Assembly (NCBI GenBank): GCA_026387995.1
Contig: JAPLKQ010000157.1
Coordinates: forward strand, 4,599 to 10,601
DNA length: 6,003 nucleotides
DNA from: Bacillota bacterium
GTDB lineage: Bacteria; Bacillota_I; Bacilli_A; RFN20; CAG-826
Direction of reading: 5' to 3'
The notes below the pieces were generated by a model. That model saw only the letters and a program-made list of their open reading frames with translations. It was not told the DNA's origin and did not search any database. This document shows positions 5,116-6,003 of this stretch, piece after piece. The translations under genes were made by a program, and so were the position numbers. How positions within the stretch are numbered: position 1 is the stretch's first letter; the number at the start of each line of letters is the position of its first letter.

Positions 5116-6003
5116 TTATGCGTCGTATTTATCTTGTTTTTTGCTGGAAAATGAATAAATGAGAACTGAGGTTAGGCCAACAACCGCAACAAGCAAAATG
5201 AGGCCAAGGGACGAACCGCCGTTCGTTGAATCCTCGCTTGAAACTAAGGCACCGATGGTATCACTCGGGCGGCCCAAGAAATTCGCAAGGTAGTTATACC
5301 GTAACCGCGCATTGACAAAGAGTTCATCAGAATTCGCGTTGAATTCAGTTTTTGAGGCTGAAGCCATATAGTTATATTCGCTTTGAAGTTCAGTAAATAC
5401 TGAGGAACAGCTTCCCGAAGCCCCACTGCCGACGCCATCCATGACATAGTTGGCAAAAGCCGTTGCTTGCTCAACGTAAGAAGCGGCAGATACATAGGTT
5501 GGCGTGGCTTTGACGTAATATACTCCTAAATTTCCTAAACTTTTCGTAGTGTAGACTAATTTAATACCCGTGATAGTCGCAGAGGCAGATATTCCAGAGA
5601 TAAAAAACGTTTCATCGGCTGCCGTGGTGTTAAAACCGGCGGTTTGCGAAACACTGGCGATTTCCGTAGATGCGCTGCCGTTAATAGCAAAAACAGTCAT
5701 TACGTTTGGCGTGGTGTTGTTGGTTCCGCCATTTTGTTTGATTTTCACAGTAAGAGAAATGCTGGATATATTGGTGCTCAAATCTGCTGCCCAAATGCTC
5801 GCGTTAAATAGATAATCGCCGGCATCATCAAGTTTGACCGATCCGTCAGCATAGGCGGTGCCCGTTCCAACGCCAGCCCAGTCCGTTATGGAACCGGTCG
5901 CCGCAGTTGCCGAAACATACTCAGTTCCGGTCGTTGTTCCGATATTCGCAGCATTATTTGTGACTTTTACATTGTAATAAGCAGATTGGGTTACTGCGTT
6001 TTC
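5116..6003 (-). CDS. Probable cell-surface protein, C-terminal part (start beyond window)
   Basis: The frame is open from the right edge of the window to TAA at 5116-5118, giving 295 residues with no start visible; the TTG at 5781 is internal to the frame, not a start. I do not recognise a named family. The N-terminal two thirds (about 1-172) are Thr/Ser/Asn/Gly-rich and look like a secreted beta-sandwich, with strand-like pieces such as YYNVKVT and VYYVKATP. Residues about 173-244 look helical, with one Cys, an ELQSEYNYM segment and a later ARLRYNYL segment; this resembles C-terminal modules I associate with surface proteins of gut Mollicutes-like bacteria. A Ser/Gly linker leads to one membrane helix (about 265-284) and a short charged tail, SSKKQDKYDA. 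No LPxTG sortase motif is present, so anchoring is probably by the helix. Base composition is visibly more AT-rich than the rnf genes. It has no evident functional link to Rnf. Confidence 0.8.
   Translation of the reverse strand, partial: ENAVTQSAYYNVKVTNNAANIGTTTGTEYVSATAATGSITDWAGVGTGTAYADGSVKLDDAGDYLFNASIWAADLSTNISSISLTVKIKQNGGTNNTTPNVMTVFAINGSASTEIASVSQTAGFNTTAADETFFISGISASATITGIKLVYTTKSLGNLGVYYVKATPTYVSAASYVEQATAFANYVMDGVGSGASGSCSSVFTELQSEYNYMASASKTEFNANSDELFVNARLRYNYLANFLGRPSDTIGALVSSEDSTNGGSSLGLILLVAVVGLTSVLIYSFSSKKQDKYDA

Noticed and set aside
5116..5781. TTG at 5781 as the start of the surface protein
   Set aside because: The frame stays open to the window edge with similar secreted-protein composition, no ribosome site precedes the TTG, and no signal peptide follows it.

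Overview
The window holds most of an Rnf operon (ion-translocating ferredoxin:NAD+ oxidoreductase), read on the minus strand in the order rnfC-rnfD-rnfG-rnfE-rnfA. rnfA runs off the left edge about at its natural end; rnfB, the usual last gene of a clostridial-type rnfCDGEAB cluster, is not visible and would lie just beyond position 1. Upstream of rnfC a 126-bp gap (4990-5115) carries a promoter and an 18-bp inverted repeat that closely matches the operator of the NADH-sensing repressor Rex. Further right is the 3' part of an unrelated surface protein gene, also on the minus strand, whose start lies beyond 6003.

The host is probably a Gram-positive-type bacterium of the Bacillota/Mycoplasmatota side (Bacilli-like lineages such as Erysipelotrichales, Izemoplasmatales or RF39). 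The reasons are the CDGEA gene order, strong AGGAGG ribosome binding sites, the Rex-type operator, Ser-rich extracellular linkers, and an upstream surface protein ending in a single membrane helix plus a short basic tail. The lineage is inference. All Trp codons checked are TGG and all visible stops are TAA, so nothing points to a recoded genetic code.

The Rnf subunits carry their expected signatures: two Cys4 ferredoxin motifs and a GLGGAGFP loop in RnfC; a membrane FMN-site loop in RnfD; one N-terminal helix, an ETP motif and a GAT-type flavinylation motif in RnfG; and paired cysteines in RnfA and RnfE for their shared Fe-S cluster. Together the complex would oxidise reduced ferredoxin (through RnfB), reduce NAD+ at RnfC and export Na+ or H+.

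The unusual element is RnfD. It is 605 residues, against roughly 310-350 for ordinary RnfD. After the normal C-terminal region it has an extra hydrophobic helix, a nearly pure serine linker, and two tandem domains of about 100 residues that look like divergent extracytoplasmic FMN-binding (FMN_bind, PF04205-like) domains. By the positive-inside rule this tail lies outside the membrane, on the side of the RnfD and RnfG flavins. It could give the Rnf complex an extra pair of flavins and perhaps a route for electrons to an external partner. The flavinylation-type motifs are non-canonical in RnfD, its tail and RnfG, which suggests a divergent ApbE specificity or partial loss of flavin binding.
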